Shown piece after piece: positions 27,282 through 35,446 of a DNA stretch of 50,566 bases (within the stretch, counting starts at the first letter, position 1; each line of letters starts with the position of its first letter). Made by a program: the position numbers and the translations under genes. This stretch comes from Natronospira sp. (GTDB lineage: Bacteria > Pseudomonadota > Gammaproteobacteria > Natronospirales > Natronospiraceae), in assembly GCA_003558125.1 (NCBI GenBank), contig PWMQ01000093.1, positions 1-50,566 of the forward strand, read 5' to 3'. The notes under the pieces were generated by a model. That model worked only from the letters and a program-made list of their open reading frames with translations. It was not told where the DNA came from and made no database searches.

Positions 27282-29300
27282 ATGAGTTTCGAGCTGATCA
27301 GCGACTACCAGCCCGCCGGCGACCAGCCCGAGGCGATTCGTGGCCTCAACGAGGGCATTGCCAACGGTCTCGCCAGCCAGACCCTGTTGGGGGTCACCGG
27401 CTCGGGCAAGACCTTTACCGTGGCCAATGTGATCCAGGCTCAGCAGCGCCCGACCCTGGTCATGGCCCCCAACAAGACCCTGGCCGCCCAGCTCTATGGC
27501 GAGCTGCGCGAGTTCTTCCCCGACAACGCGGTGGAGTATTTCGTCTCCTATTACGACTACTACCAGCCCGAGGCCTATGTGCCGTCCTCGGATACTTTCA
27601 TTGAGAAGGACGCCTCCATCAACAAGCACATCGAGCAGATGCGCCTGTCGGCCACCAAGGCGCTGATGGAGCGCCGCGATGCCATCATCGTTGCCACGGT
27701 CTCGGCCATTTACGGCCTGGGTGATCCGGACGCCTATCTCAAGATGGTGATCCATCTGGACCGGGGCGATCGCATCGATGAGCGCAAGCTGCTCAGGCGC
27801 CTGGCGGAGCTGCAATACACCCGCAATGAAATGGATCTGGCCCCGGGGACCTATCGCGCCCGCGGCGAGGTGATCGACATCTTCCCGGCCGAATCCGAGC
27901 GCGAGGCCCTGCGGGTGGAGCTGTTTGACGACGAGATCGAGAATCTCAGTCTCTTTGATCCGCTTACCGGCGAGGTGCTGCGGCGGGTGCCGCGTTTCAC
28001 CATCTATCCCACCACCCACTATGTGACCCCCCGCGAGCGTTTGCTGGAGGCGATGGAGAAGATCAAGGTGGAGCTGGCCGAGCGCCTGGAGGAATTGCGC
28101 AAGGCGGACAAGCTGGTCGAGGCCCAGCGCCTGGAGCAGCGCACCACCTTTGATCTGGAGATGATTCATGAGCTGGGCTACTGCAGCGGGATCGAGAACT
28201 ACTCCCGCCACCTGTCGGGTCGCTCGGCGGGGGAGCCGCCGCCGACCCTGTTCGAGTATCTGCCGGATGATGCCCTGCTGGTACTGGATGAAAGCCATGT
28301 CACCATCCCCCAGCTCGGCGGCATGTACAAGGGCGATCGCTCGCGCAAGGAAACCCTGGTGGAGTACGGTTTCCGCCTGCCCTCGGCGCTGGATAATCGG
28401 CCGCTGAAGTTCGAGGAGTTCGAGCGTCTGATGCCCCAGGCCCTGTTTATCTCGGCCACGCCGGGGCCCTATGAAAAGCGCCATTCCGGTCAGGTGGTGG
28501 AGCAGGTGGTGCGGCCCACCGGTCTGCTGGACCCGGTGGTGGATGTACGCCCGGCCTCGACCCAGGTGGATGATCTGCTGTCCGAGGCCCGCCGGCGGGT
28601 GGATGCCGGCGAGCGGGTGCTGGTGACCACGCTCACCAAGCGCATGGCTGAGGATCTCACCGAATACCTGGCCGAGCACGATATCCGCGTGCGTTATCTG
28701 CACTCGGATATCGACACCGTGGAGCGCACGGAGCTGATCCGGGATCTGCGCCTGGGCGAGTTTGATGTCCTGGTGGGCATCAACCTGCTGCGTGAGGGCC
28801 TGGATATACCCGAAGTCTCCCTGGTGGCCATCCTGGACGCCGACAAGGAAGGCTTCTTGCGCTCGGAGGGCTCGCTGATCCAGACCATGGGGCGTGCGGC
28901 GCGGAATGTGAACGGGACCGCCATTCTCTATGCCGACAACATGACCGGCTCCATGGAGCGGGCCATTGCCGAGACCCGGCGGCGGCGGGAAAAGCAGGAA
29001 GCCTTCAACGCCGAACACGGCATTTCCCCCAAGGGCATCCAGAAGAAGGTGGCCGATGTCATGGAGGGGGCCTATGCCGACCGCGCACCGGCGGTGGAGC
29101 GGGCCCGTCGGGTAGCCGAAACCGCGCGGCGCTATGAGGCCATGAGCCCCCAGCAGGCCATGCAGAAGATCAAGAAGCTTGAGAAGCAGATGTACGAGCA
29201 CGCCCGCAATATGGAGTTCGAGGAAGCGGCGACCCTGCGCGACGAGATCGCAAGGATCAAGACCGATGTGCTGGGCATGCCCGAGGACAAGGCGGGATAA
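27282..29300 (+). CDS. uvrB: UvrABC system protein B
   Basis: The protein is 672 aa, against 673 in E. coli. It is the helicase-like damage-verification subunit of nucleotide excision repair. The Walker A motif GVTGSGKT is at residues 37-44, and the beta-hairpin region [21 protein letters not shown] lies near residue 93. Other helicase motifs include LLVLDESHV, the late [15 protein letters not shown] and QTMGRAARN. The C-terminal UVR motif is [23 protein letters not shown]. The start [16 protein letters not shown] fixes ATG 27282. I see no LexA box (CTGT-N8-ACAG) in the 90-base upstream gap. Confidence 0.99.
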   Translation: MSFELISDYQPAGDQPEAIRGLNEGIANGLASQTLLGVTGSGKTFTVANVIQAQQRPTLVMAPNKTLAAQLYGELREFFPDNAVEYFVSYYDYYQPEAYVPSSDTFIEKDASINKHIEQMRLSATKALMERRDAIIVATVSAIYGLGDPDAYLKMVIHLDRGDRIDERKLLRRLAELQYTRNEMDLAPGTYRARGEVIDIFPAESEREALRVELFDDEIENLSLFDPLTGEVLRRVPRFTIYPTTHYVTPRERLLEAMEKIKVELAERLEELRKADKLVEAQRLEQRTTFDLEMIHELGYCSGIENYSRHLSGRSAGEPPPTLFEYLPDDALLVLDESHVTIPQLGGMYKGDRSRKETLVEYGFRLPSALDNRPLKFEEFERLMPQALFISATPGPYEKRHSGQVVEQVVRPTGLLDPVVDVRPASTQVDDLLSEARRRVDAGERVLVTTLTKRMAEDLTEYLAEHDIRVRYLHSDIDTVERTELIRDLRLGEFDVLVGINLLREGLDIPEVSLVAILDADKEGFLRSEGSLIQTMGRAARNVNGTAILYADNMTGSMERAIAETRRRREKQEAFNAEHGISPKGIQKKVADVMEGAYADRAPAVERARRVAETARRYEAMSPQQAMQKIKKLEKQMYEHARNMEFEEAATLRDEIARIKTDVLGMPEDKAG

Positions 29301-29327
29301 AAGCAGAGATAAAGGGGAGCGGGGATA

Positions 29328-30842
29328 ATGAATACGGCGGTGAAGGCGCCCAAGGGCAGTCTGAGTAATGACAAGCATGAACTGGCCGTCCAGTTACGGG
29401 CCGGCAATGGCCTGATTACCATCGAGACCCGGGATGAGCCCCGGGTGGAACAATTGTTTCAGCATGTGCTGCGAGAGGTGGTTCGGCCCATGTTTCGCTG
29501 GACCGCCGCCGCGGGCCTGGAACGCCTGGACATGGATATCGAGGCCCCACCGGATACCGATTCCCCGGAGAAAATCCTGCGCCATATCCGCAACCGGGGA
29601 ACATCGGGGATATTCCTGCTGCTGGATTTTCATCCCTATCTGGATAATCCCGTGCACGCGCGCCTTTTGCGTGAGATTGCCCGTGCCGGTTCGCCGGGTT
29701 CTCCCAATGTGATTCTGGTCAGCCCGCGTCTGGAACTGCCCCGCGAGCTGCAGGCCCTGGCCACGCCGTTCGATCTGTCGCTGCCCAGCGATGAAGAGTT
29801 GGATTACATGGTCCGTGAAGAGGGGCAGGCCTGGAGCGACCACAACCAGGGGCAGAGAGTCAGGGCCAGCCGCCGGGCGCTGGAACTGCTGATCAGTAAT
29901 CTGCGGGGTCTGCCCATGAAGGACGCCCGCCGCCTGGCCCGCAACGCCATCTGGAATGACGGGGCCCTGGGTGAAGAGGACCTGCCCGGCGTCATGGAAG
30001 CCAAGTTCCGGATGCTGGATCCGGGTGGCGTGCTGACCTTCGAGATGGAGACCGAGCGCTTTTCCAGTGTTGCCGGTCTGGCCCGGCTCAAGCGCTGGCT
30101 GGAGCAGCGGGCCCCGATCTTTGCCAAGGGCGAGCCGCCGCCGGGCCTGGATCTGCCCAAGGGCATGCTGCTGCTCGGTGTGCAGGGCTGCGGCAAGTCC
30201 CTGGCCGCCCGTGCAGTAGCGGGGGTGTTCGGTGTCCCGCTGCTGCGTCTGGATTGCGGTGCCCTCTATAACCGCTACCACGGCGAGAGTGAGCGCAATC
30301 TGCGCGAGTCTCTGGCCAGCGCGGAATTGATGGCCCCCTGTGTGCTGTGGCTGGATGAGATCGAAAAGGGCCTGTCCACCTCGAGCAATGACGGTGGCAC
30401 CTCCCAGCGGATGCTGGGCAGCTTTCTCACCTGGATGGCGGAGCGCAAGAAGCCTGTGTTCATTTGTGCCACCGCCAATGACATAGAAGCCCTGCCTCCG
30501 GAGATGGTTCGCCAGGGCCGTTTTGATGAGATCTTCTTTGTCGACCTGCCCATCCGCGAGACCCGCGAGGAAGTGCTGCGCATCCATCTCAAGCGCCGCG
30601 AATTGAATCCGGATGACTTCGATACCGCCAGCCTGGCCGAGGCCAGCGAGGGCTATTCGGGTGCCGAGCTGGAACAGGCTGTGGTCTCAGCCTGCTATGC
30701 CGCCCATGCCGAGGGCCGGTCGCCGACCACCGACGATATTCACAATGCCATTACCGGCACCCGGCCCCTGTCCGTGGTTCGACGCGAGGCCATTGAGGAC
30801 CTGCGCCGCTGGGCGAGCGAAAGAACGGTGCCCGCCGAGTAA
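29328..30842 (+). CDS. AAA+ ATPase of the Ycf46 type
   Basis: The protein is 504 aa. The N-terminal half (to about residue 240) is a non-catalytic domain with LITIETRDEPRVEQLF and GIFLLLDFHPYL. The AAA+ module follows: Walker A GVQGCGKS (284-291), Walker B VLWLDE (339-344), sensor 1 near FICATAND, arginine-finger region MVRQGRFDEIFFVDLP and the small lid with GYSGAELEQAV. This is the Ycf46 arrangement known from cyanobacteria and many proteobacteria; its client is not established in most species. It starts 27 bases after uvrB behind GGGGAGCGGGG, so the two are probably cotranscribed. Confidence 0.9.
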   Translation: MNTAVKAPKGSLSNDKHELAVQLRAGNGLITIETRDEPRVEQLFQHVLREVVRPMFRWTAAAGLERLDMDIEAPPDTDSPEKILRHIRNRGTSGIFLLLDFHPYLDNPVHARLLREIARAGSPGSPNVILVSPRLELPRELQALATPFDLSLPSDEELDYMVREEGQAWSDHNQGQRVRASRRALELLISNLRGLPMKDARRLARNAIWNDGALGEEDLPGVMEAKFRMLDPGGVLTFEMETERFSSVAGLARLKRWLEQRAPIFAKGEPPPGLDLPKGMLLLGVQGCGKSLAARAVAGVFGVPLLRLDCGALYNRYHGESERNLRESLASAELMAPCVLWLDEIEKGLSTSSNDGGTSQRMLGSFLTWMAERKKPVFICATANDIEALPPEMVRQGRFDEIFFVDLPIRETREEVLRIHLKRRELNPDDFDTASLAEASEGYSGAELEQAVVSACYAAHAEGRSPTTDDIHNAITGTRPLSVVRREAIEDLRRWASERTVPAE

Positions 30843-30849
30843 GCAGAGG

Positions 30850-30880
30850 AAAACGCCGGCATCCATTTGGATGCCGGCGT
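30850..30880 (-). terminator. Terminator between convergent genes
   Basis: A perfect 12-bp stem pairs 30853-30864 with 30869-30880 (core GCCGGCATCC with GGATGCCGGC) around an ATTT loop. On the minus strand it ends in GTTTTCC, so it mainly serves the cysteine hydrolase gene; on the plus strand no T run follows. Confidence 0.7.
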
Positions 30881-30910
30881 CGTATCAGACTGCCGTCATG
30901 CGCTTGTTGA

Positions 30911-31666
30911 TCAGCGCAGGGCCTTCATGGCTTCCACGGTCGTTTCCGTGTCGGCCAGGCCATTGGCGATCATGCGGGCATTGGTCATGGCCGCTTCATG
31001 GCCGTCCATGTCAGGCAGGGTAGCGGCGGCAGTGGCATCGGAAACCACGTGAACCTCGAACCCGGCCTCCACCAGGGCACGCATGTGGCTCTCGGTGCAG
31101 AGGTTGGCGGACATGCCGGCCAGAATCACCTTGTTGATTCCCCGCTTGCGAAGTTGCAGCACCAGGTCATTGGACTCCGGGCCGTAGACCTTGTGCGGGC
31201 TGGTCACCACGGTCTTACCGTCCTCGATATAGGGTTCCAGGCTTGCATGCCAGTCGGCGCCGGAGCCGTCGAAGTTGTCGGTGTCCAGGGGATGGTCCCG
31301 GTCGAACATGCCGATTTCATGCATCAGGTGCTCGAGGGCACCGCCGAAATGCCACTCATGATCATGGGGGTAGTAATAGTGGGGGGAGACGAAGACCGGC
31401 AGGTCCACATCCTTGGCCGTGGAGAAAAGGGACTCCAGGTTCTCGATGGTGTTGTTTTCCTCAACGCTCTCGCCCACAACGCCCCAGGCAACGCCGTCCT
31501 CATGCAGGAAGTCGTTCTGCGGGTCGGTCACCACCAGGGCGGTGTCATCGGCGGTGAAATCCACCCCCGGATCGGGGAGGCCGGCCTGGGCCGTGCCGGC
31601 GATCATCAGGCCGCTCAACAGGGCGGTCGCAATCAGGCTTTTTCGGGTTTCGCTCAGTTTGGTCAT
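30911..31666 (-). CDS. Exported isochorismatase-family cysteine hydrolase
   Basis: The protein is 251 aa. The isochorismatase/nicotinamidase catalytic triad is visible: Asp48 in TDPQNDF, Lys159 in SPHKVYG and Cys190 in GMSANLCTESH, with a metal-like HYYYPHDHEWH stretch between. It hydrolyses an amide or a similar bond in an unknown small molecule. Unusually for this mostly cytosolic family, residues 1-28 form a signal peptide (KSLIATALLSGLMIAGTAQA), so it is probably periplasmic. It is divergent from an AraC-type regulator, the likely controller. Confidence 0.9.
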   Translation of the reverse strand: MTKLSETRKSLIATALLSGLMIAGTAQAGLPDPGVDFTADDTALVVTDPQNDFLHEDGVAWGVVGESVEENNTIENLESLFSTAKDVDLPVFVSPHYYYPHDHEWHFGGALEHLMHEIGMFDRDHPLDTDNFDGSGADWHASLEPYIEDGKTVVTSPHKVYGPESNDLVLQLRKRGINKVILAGMSANLCTESHMRALVEAGFEVHVVSDATAAATLPDMDGHEAAMTNARMIANGLADTETTVEAMKALR

Positions 31667-31797
31667 GTCGGATTCCTCCTCTGTGTTATCCAGACGGCCC
31701 TATCTTGCAAGCGACAGGGAGGACGGTTAAGCTTCTTTGGTGTTTAAAAAATGCTATTTCGTCCATTTCAGGCCCCGGATGGGGCGCGGAGTTGCTG

Positions 31798-32715
31798 ATG
31801 GATGCCTTGAGTGCGGTGCTGGCCCACGTTCGTCTCCGGGGCCAGGTTTTCTTTCGCCAGTGCTTTGGCCGGCAGTGGGGCATGGAGATCCCGGAAGGTC
31901 AGGGAGCCGCGTTCCATATCCTGGAGAGCGGTGAAGCCTGGATTGAGCAGGCCGAAGATCAGCCGCCCGTGCACTTGCGGGCCGGCGATTGCGTCATTCT
32001 TCCCCATATGAGCAGCCACCGTGTTGTGAGTGGGCCCGGCGTCAGCTGCCTGCCGGGCGAGGAGGTCTTGCGTCGCAGCGGGATGGGGGAGTCGGTGTTT
32101 CCGGTCGATGGCGGCGAGCCGGACGTGGACATCGTTTGTGGGGCCTTCCAGTTCGAGCAGATGAGCAGTCACCCCCTCTGGCGGCAACTGCCCGCAATGA
32201 TCTTGCTGACGCGGGAGGAGCGGGCGGTCGAGCCATGGCTGGATCACACCACTCGGCTGCTCTGTCATGAAGCATTGAATGAGGCCCCGGGCAGCATGGC
32301 CGTGAGCAGCCGCATGACCGAGCTGTTGTTCATTCAGGTCCTGCGGCTGCTTGCTCAGCGATCCGAGACCAAAGGGTTTCTCATGGCCCTGCGGGACCGC
32401 CGCTTGAGTCGGGCGCTGAACGCCTTTCATGGTGATCCTGCCAGGGCCTGGACGCTGGAGCTGATGGCCGAGAGTGCGGGCATGTCCCGCTCGGCGTTCG
32501 CCCGCCATTTCAGTGAAATCATGAGCACGACGCCTGGGGACTATGTCAGCCACTGGCGGATGCAGTTGGCCGCCCAGCGTCTTCGGGATTCTGGCGAGTC
32601 GCTGGATGCCATCGCCGAGGCCGTGGGCTATCGCTCGCCGGCGGCTTTTAGCCGTCAGTTTCTCAGGACCTTTGGCGAGCGGCCCGGACAGTGGCGAAAG
32701 CGGCAGGGCTCGTAG
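31798..32715 (+). CDS. AraC-family transcriptional regulator with cupin-type sensor domain
   Basis: The protein is 305 aa from ATG 31798, which has GGAG 8 bases upstream; the frame extends to 31705 without conservation. The N-terminal half is an AraC-type cupin (GAAFHILESGEAWIEQ, LRAGDCVILPHMSSH). The C-terminal third has the two helix-turn-helix units: WTLELMAESAGMSRSAFARHF and LDAIAEAVGYRSPAAFSRQF. It is divergent from the exported cysteine hydrolase across 131 bases and most likely regulates that gene. The inducer is unknown. Confidence 0.92.
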   Translation: MDALSAVLAHVRLRGQVFFRQCFGRQWGMEIPEGQGAAFHILESGEAWIEQAEDQPPVHLRAGDCVILPHMSSHRVVSGPGVSCLPGEEVLRRSGMGESVFPVDGGEPDVDIVCGAFQFEQMSSHPLWRQLPAMILLTREERAVEPWLDHTTRLLCHEALNEAPGSMAVSSRMTELLFIQVLRLLAQRSETKGFLMALRDRRLSRALNAFHGDPARAWTLELMAESAGMSRSAFARHFSEIMSTTPGDYVSHWRMQLAAQRLRDSGESLDAIAEAVGYRSPAAFSRQFLRTFGERPGQWRKRQGS

Positions 32716-32769
32716 GAGTGGGCCATGCCCTGGTGACAGTGATGGCCTGCCACCAGGGGAATCCGAGTA

Positions 32770-33339
32770 TCAGCCCTCCCATTTGTGGCCGGCGAAAGCC
32801 TGGTCCAGTTCGGGATGATTCAGGTGGTTGGCGTAGTTACTCAGGGTCTTGACCGCCAGGGCCAGGACGATCTGCATGATGTGGCTTTCCTGATAACCGG
32901 CATTGAGAAATGCCTCCACGGACTTTGGGTCCGGCCGGCCGCGGCTGTCGAACATGACTCGGGTGAAACGGCTGAGGGCGGCCAGTTTGGGATCGGGAAT
33001 CGCTTCGTCGTTGCGCAGCGCGGCCAGGGTGTCGGCCGGAACCTGGGAGACCTGCTCGGCGATCATGCTGTGGGCGCTCATGCAGTAGGCGCAGCCGTTG
33101 GCCCGGCTGATGGTCAGGAGAATCACTTCCTGCTCGGCGGGCTCGAAGCCGGAGAGCTCACGAAAGTACTCGTAACCGTGCAGATAGCTGCTCAGTACGC
33201 CGGGGGCCTTGGCCATGTGTGCATACATGCTGGGCACAAAACCCAGCGTGTCTTTGGCGTCCTGCAACAGGGGTTTTACCTTCTCGTCTGCATTGTCCAG
33301 TGTGACGGGATCTTGCTGAATTCGGTATTCGGCGGTCAT
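32770..33339 (-). CDS. AhpD/carboxymuconolactone-decarboxylase-fold peroxidase-related protein
   Basis: The protein is 189 aa from ATG 33339, behind GGAGAAG. It belongs to the uncharacterised peroxidase-related branch of the AhpD-like/CMD superfamily. The redox motif is Cys83-x2-Cys86 in ANGCAYCMSAH with His90, flanked by the typical EVILLTISRA helix and late VLALAVKTLSNYANHLN. Such proteins act as thiol peroxidases or redox partners; the exact substrate is unknown. A promoter-like element GTAAC-N16-CGTC lies 44 bases upstream, mirroring one for the sigma factor gene, so control by that sigma factor is likely. Confidence 0.9.
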   Translation of the reverse strand: MTAEYRIQQDPVTLDNADEKVKPLLQDAKDTLGFVPSMYAHMAKAPGVLSSYLHGYEYFRELSGFEPAEQEVILLTISRANGCAYCMSAHSMIAEQVSQVPADTLAALRNDEAIPDPKLAALSRFTRVMFDSRGRPDPKSVEAFLNAGYQESHIMQIVLALAVKTLSNYANHLNHPELDQAFAGHKWEG

Positions 33340-33382
33340 GTGCTTCTCCAGTTGGCAGCGAGTCATTCTCGCAGGTGGACAG

Positions 33383-33410
33383 GGGACGACAGTGATCCTG
33401 CGCCGTTACA
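33383..33410 (-). promoter_or_regulatory. ECF-type promoter for the AhpD-like gene
   Basis: On the minus strand, TGTAAC (33410-33405), a 16-base spacer and CGTCCC (33388-33383) lie 44 bases before ATG 33339. The element is the mirror image of the sigma-gene promoter. Confidence 0.65.
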
Positions 33411-33429
33411 AGCGCGAGGCTTGTAACGG
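33403..33429. repeat. Perfect palindrome joining two divergent -35 elements
   Basis: CCGTTACAAGC (33403-33413), GCGAG, GCTTGTAACGG (33419-33429): perfect 11-bp arms. Each arm contains the -35 box of one divergent ECF-type promoter. Confidence 0.9.
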
Positions 33430-33450
33430 TGACGCCCCGCCAAGCGTCAA
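33422..33450 (+). promoter_or_regulatory. ECF-type autoregulatory promoter of the sigma factor gene
   Basis: TGTAAC (33422-33427), a 17-base spacer and CGTCAA (33445-33450). The predicted start near 33457 gives a leader of about 170 bases before ATG 33630. Self-transcription is usual for ECF sigma factors. Confidence 0.65.
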
Positions 33451-33515
33451 AATGGGAACGGTGCCATGCCGGTGTAGAGTGGAGGTTCGCATTGTCCGCC
33501 CTGATCGAGTTATCC

Positions 33516-33579
33516 TTTCCCGATGGGACATTCCGGCCATCGCAGGGCGGTGCCGGAATTCGGCTCATCCATCGGGAAA
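33516..33579 (+). other. Extended three-helix hairpin in the sigma factor leader
   Basis: Three nested helices: 11 bp, TTTCCCGATGG (33516-33526) with CCATCGGGAAA (33569-33579); 7 bp, ATTCCGG (33530-33536) with CCGGAAT (33553-33559); and 6 bp, CATCGC (33538-33543) with GCGGTG (33547-33552), including one G-U pair. No T run follows, so it is not a standard terminator. It lies in the predicted untranslated leader, 50 bases before the start codon. Confidence 0.7.
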
Positions 33580-33629
33580 AGCACAATGCAAAACAGCCTG
33601 CATTTACTCGACCGTCGGGGATTCCGTCC

Positions 33630-34241
33630 ATGAGCGAGACTCAGTCGGAGCCGGATCTTCTGGAGGGACTGCGCGCCGGGGATCCCGAAGCTTTTCGCAA
33701 GGCCGTGAAGACCTACGCACCCAGGATGCGACGCACGGCTTCGGCCATTGCGGGAGAGGATGCGGCGGATGACATCGTTCAGGAATGCTGGATTTCAGTG
33801 GTCCGCAACATCAAGGGCTTCGAAGGGCGTTCCGCCCTCGGTACCTGGTTGATCTCCATTGTTGCCAACCGGGCTCGCAGCCATCTTCGCAAGACCAATC
33901 GACAGGACAAGCGACGGCGAGAGCCAATCAGGGAAGAGTCGCTTGATGATCTCTTTGATCAGCGGGGTTACTGGAAGACGCCGGTCTCCGACTGGGGCAG
34001 TGCAATGCCCGAGGGCCTGCTGGAATCCGAGGAACTGCGCAATTGCTTTCGGATTCACCTGGAGCGCTTGCCCGAACAGCAGCGAGAGGCCCTGGTGCTG
34101 CGTGAGATGAATGGTTTCAGCTACGACGATATCTGCGAGGCCCTGGACGTGAGCCCGGCCAATGCTCGCGTACTCTTGCATCGCGCCAGGACGGTGCTGT
34201 TTCGCATGGTGGATGGATTCCGGGAGACGGGCGAGTGTTGA
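33630..34241 (+). CDS. RNA polymerase ECF-subfamily sigma factor
   Basis: The protein is 203 aa. Region 2 runs from about residue 25 to 90, with DDIVQECWISVVRNIKGFEG and LGTWLISIVANRARSHLRK. A basic linker follows, then region 4 near 140-190 (LPEQQREALVLREMNGFSYDDICEALDVSPANARVLLHRAR). ATG 33630 gives the usual ECF length; an open frame continues upstream through the structured leader but has no conserved content. It overlaps the anti-sigma gene by 7 bases. Promoter-like sites sharing GTAAC and CGTC precede this gene and three neighbouring units, so autoregulation is inferred. Confidence 0.93.
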   Translation: MSETQSEPDLLEGLRAGDPEAFRKAVKTYAPRMRRTASAIAGEDAADDIVQECWISVVRNIKGFEGRSALGTWLISIVANRARSHLRKTNRQDKRRREPIREESLDDLFDQRGYWKTPVSDWGSAMPEGLLESEELRNCFRIHLERLPEQQREALVLREMNGFSYDDICEALDVSPANARVLLHRARTVLFRMVDGFRETGEC

Positions 34242-34534
34242 ATTGTCGTCAAGCCAGTGAGTTGTTGTCCCGCTCCCGGGATGAGGAGCTGCGCTGGACG
34301 ACCCGTCTGCGTCTGCGGGCACATGTGGTCTTTTGTCGCTGCTGCAGTTCCCTGGAGCGCAATTTCGACACCCTCGGGGGGCTGATTCAGGACAAGAGCG
34401 CGGACGAAGCGGACGAACAATGGACCGAGGATCTGGCAGAGAAGATCTCCCGCCAGATTTCACAGCAGTCCTCTGAGAAGGATCAGTCTGATTCAGGCGA
34501 TCAGGATGAGGCTGACAACAAGAAAGATCACTGA
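34235..34534 (+). CDS. Short soluble zinc-type anti-sigma factor
   Basis: The protein is 99 aa. A zinc anti-sigma knuckle is visible: His30-x3-Cys34-x2-Cys37 (HVVFCRCC), with an additional Cys4 that may complete the site. No membrane helix is present and the tail is very acidic and Gln/Ser-rich. A cytosolic, redox-sensitive zinc anti-sigma of the ZAS group is the best reading, since thiol oxidation could release the sigma factor. The GTG at 34235 overlaps the sigma stop; a TTG at 34238 is possible. Position beside the ECF gene is the main support for the partner assignment. Confidence 0.8.
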   Translation: MLNCRQASELLSRSRDEELRWTTRLRLRAHVVFCRCCSSLERNFDTLGGLIQDKSADEADEQWTEDLAEKISRQISQQSSEKDQSDSGDQDEADNKKDH

Positions 34535-34549
34535 GACCGGGAGCAATCC

Positions 34550-35446
34550 CTAGCTATTGACGAATCGTTCCAGAATGTCAGAGCCGATGGATTTGATCGG
34601 CACCACGATTCCCACTTCCAGTGCATCACCGAAGTCCCTGTCCAGGGCGGTTTCACCAAAGTAGATACCCAGACCCAGGCCCATATAGGACTGCAGAATC
34701 GGCGGTATCTGCCCGTCGTGTTGGGACAGGAGCGCCCGGAGGGCCTTGATCCTTCCTCGTGGGTTGTCGGGTGGTTCGGATCGGCCGGCAGCCTCGGCAT
34801 CCGGCCCCTGTGGCCGGTAGCGCAAGCCCGCCTTGGCGGTTAGCAGGGGAGCGGGGGCCGCGTAGCTTGATTCCAGGAAAGCCACGGTGGCCTGCTGGGC
34901 GGCCTCCGGCATGTTGCGATAGAGTGAGACGTTACCGAAGTAGTAGCGAATCTCCGGATGGCTCCTGAGCACGGCACCGAGGCCGCTCCAGAGTGCGAAA
35001 AAGCCTTGCCGGCGGCGCCGGGCGTCGGGATTGACCACGGAGCGGCCGAGTTCGATGCTCCAGGGCAGATAGTCCCGCCGAAAGGTCGGGGAGTAGTCGA
35101 ACAGTCTCGATGTCCGTAGGAGTTGGTCACCGTGCGTCTGGCTGCGCGCAGCCAGTTGATAGCGATACATGGCGACCAGCTCAAGGTGCTCCGGGTCCCA
35201 TACCAGGAGCTGGCGATAGGCCAGTGGGCCGCGGTCCAGTTCGTCCAGGTCACAGTCGACACCGCGCCCGGCACCGACCTCCCGGAACACGCTTTCCCGG
35301 ATGCGGCCAATCTCCATCAGAGTGGCCGGAAAGGCATCGCCGTCAATGATGTGGATCTCGAGATTGCCCACGCGGCCGATGGGCTCGAGGCCGTCAAGCT
35401 CGCGCTGTAATTCGCTGGGCGTGATCGGGGCTAGGAGTTCACTCAT
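34550..35446 (-). CDS. GNAT-type N-acyltransferase, OlsB/GlsB-like
   Basis: The protein is 298 aa. It has the pattern of the acyl-ACP-dependent OlsB/GlsB family (older label: hemolysin-like). IRESVFREVGAGRGVDCDLDELD is diagnostic, followed by YRQLLVWDPEHLELVAMYR, LPWSIELGRSVVNPDARRR, WSGLGAVLRSHPEIRYYFGNVSL and a C-terminal YMGLGLGIYFGETALDRDFGDALEVGIVV. These enzymes N-acylate ornithine or glycine with a 3-hydroxy fatty acid in the first step of aminolipid synthesis. The ATG overlaps the upstream acyltransferase stop as ATGA. The amino-acid substrate cannot be read from sequence. Confidence 0.88.
   Translation of the reverse strand: MSELLAPITPSELQRELDGLEPIGRVGNLEIHIIDGDAFPATLMEIGRIRESVFREVGAGRGVDCDLDELDRGPLAYRQLLVWDPEHLELVAMYRYQLAARSQTHGDQLLRTSRLFDYSPTFRRDYLPWSIELGRSVVNPDARRRRQGFFALWSGLGAVLRSHPEIRYYFGNVSLYRNMPEAAQQATVAFLESSYAAPAPLLTAKAGLRYRPQGPDAEAAGRSEPPDNPRGRIKALRALLSQHDGQIPPILQSYMGLGLGIYFGETALDRDFGDALEVGIVVPIKSIGSDILERFVNS

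Noticed and set aside
33429-33629. N-terminal extension of the sigma factor upstream of ATG 33630
   Set aside because: The extra 67 residues have no sigma-like content and cover the promoter -10 and the structured leader; ATG 33630 gives normal ECF length.
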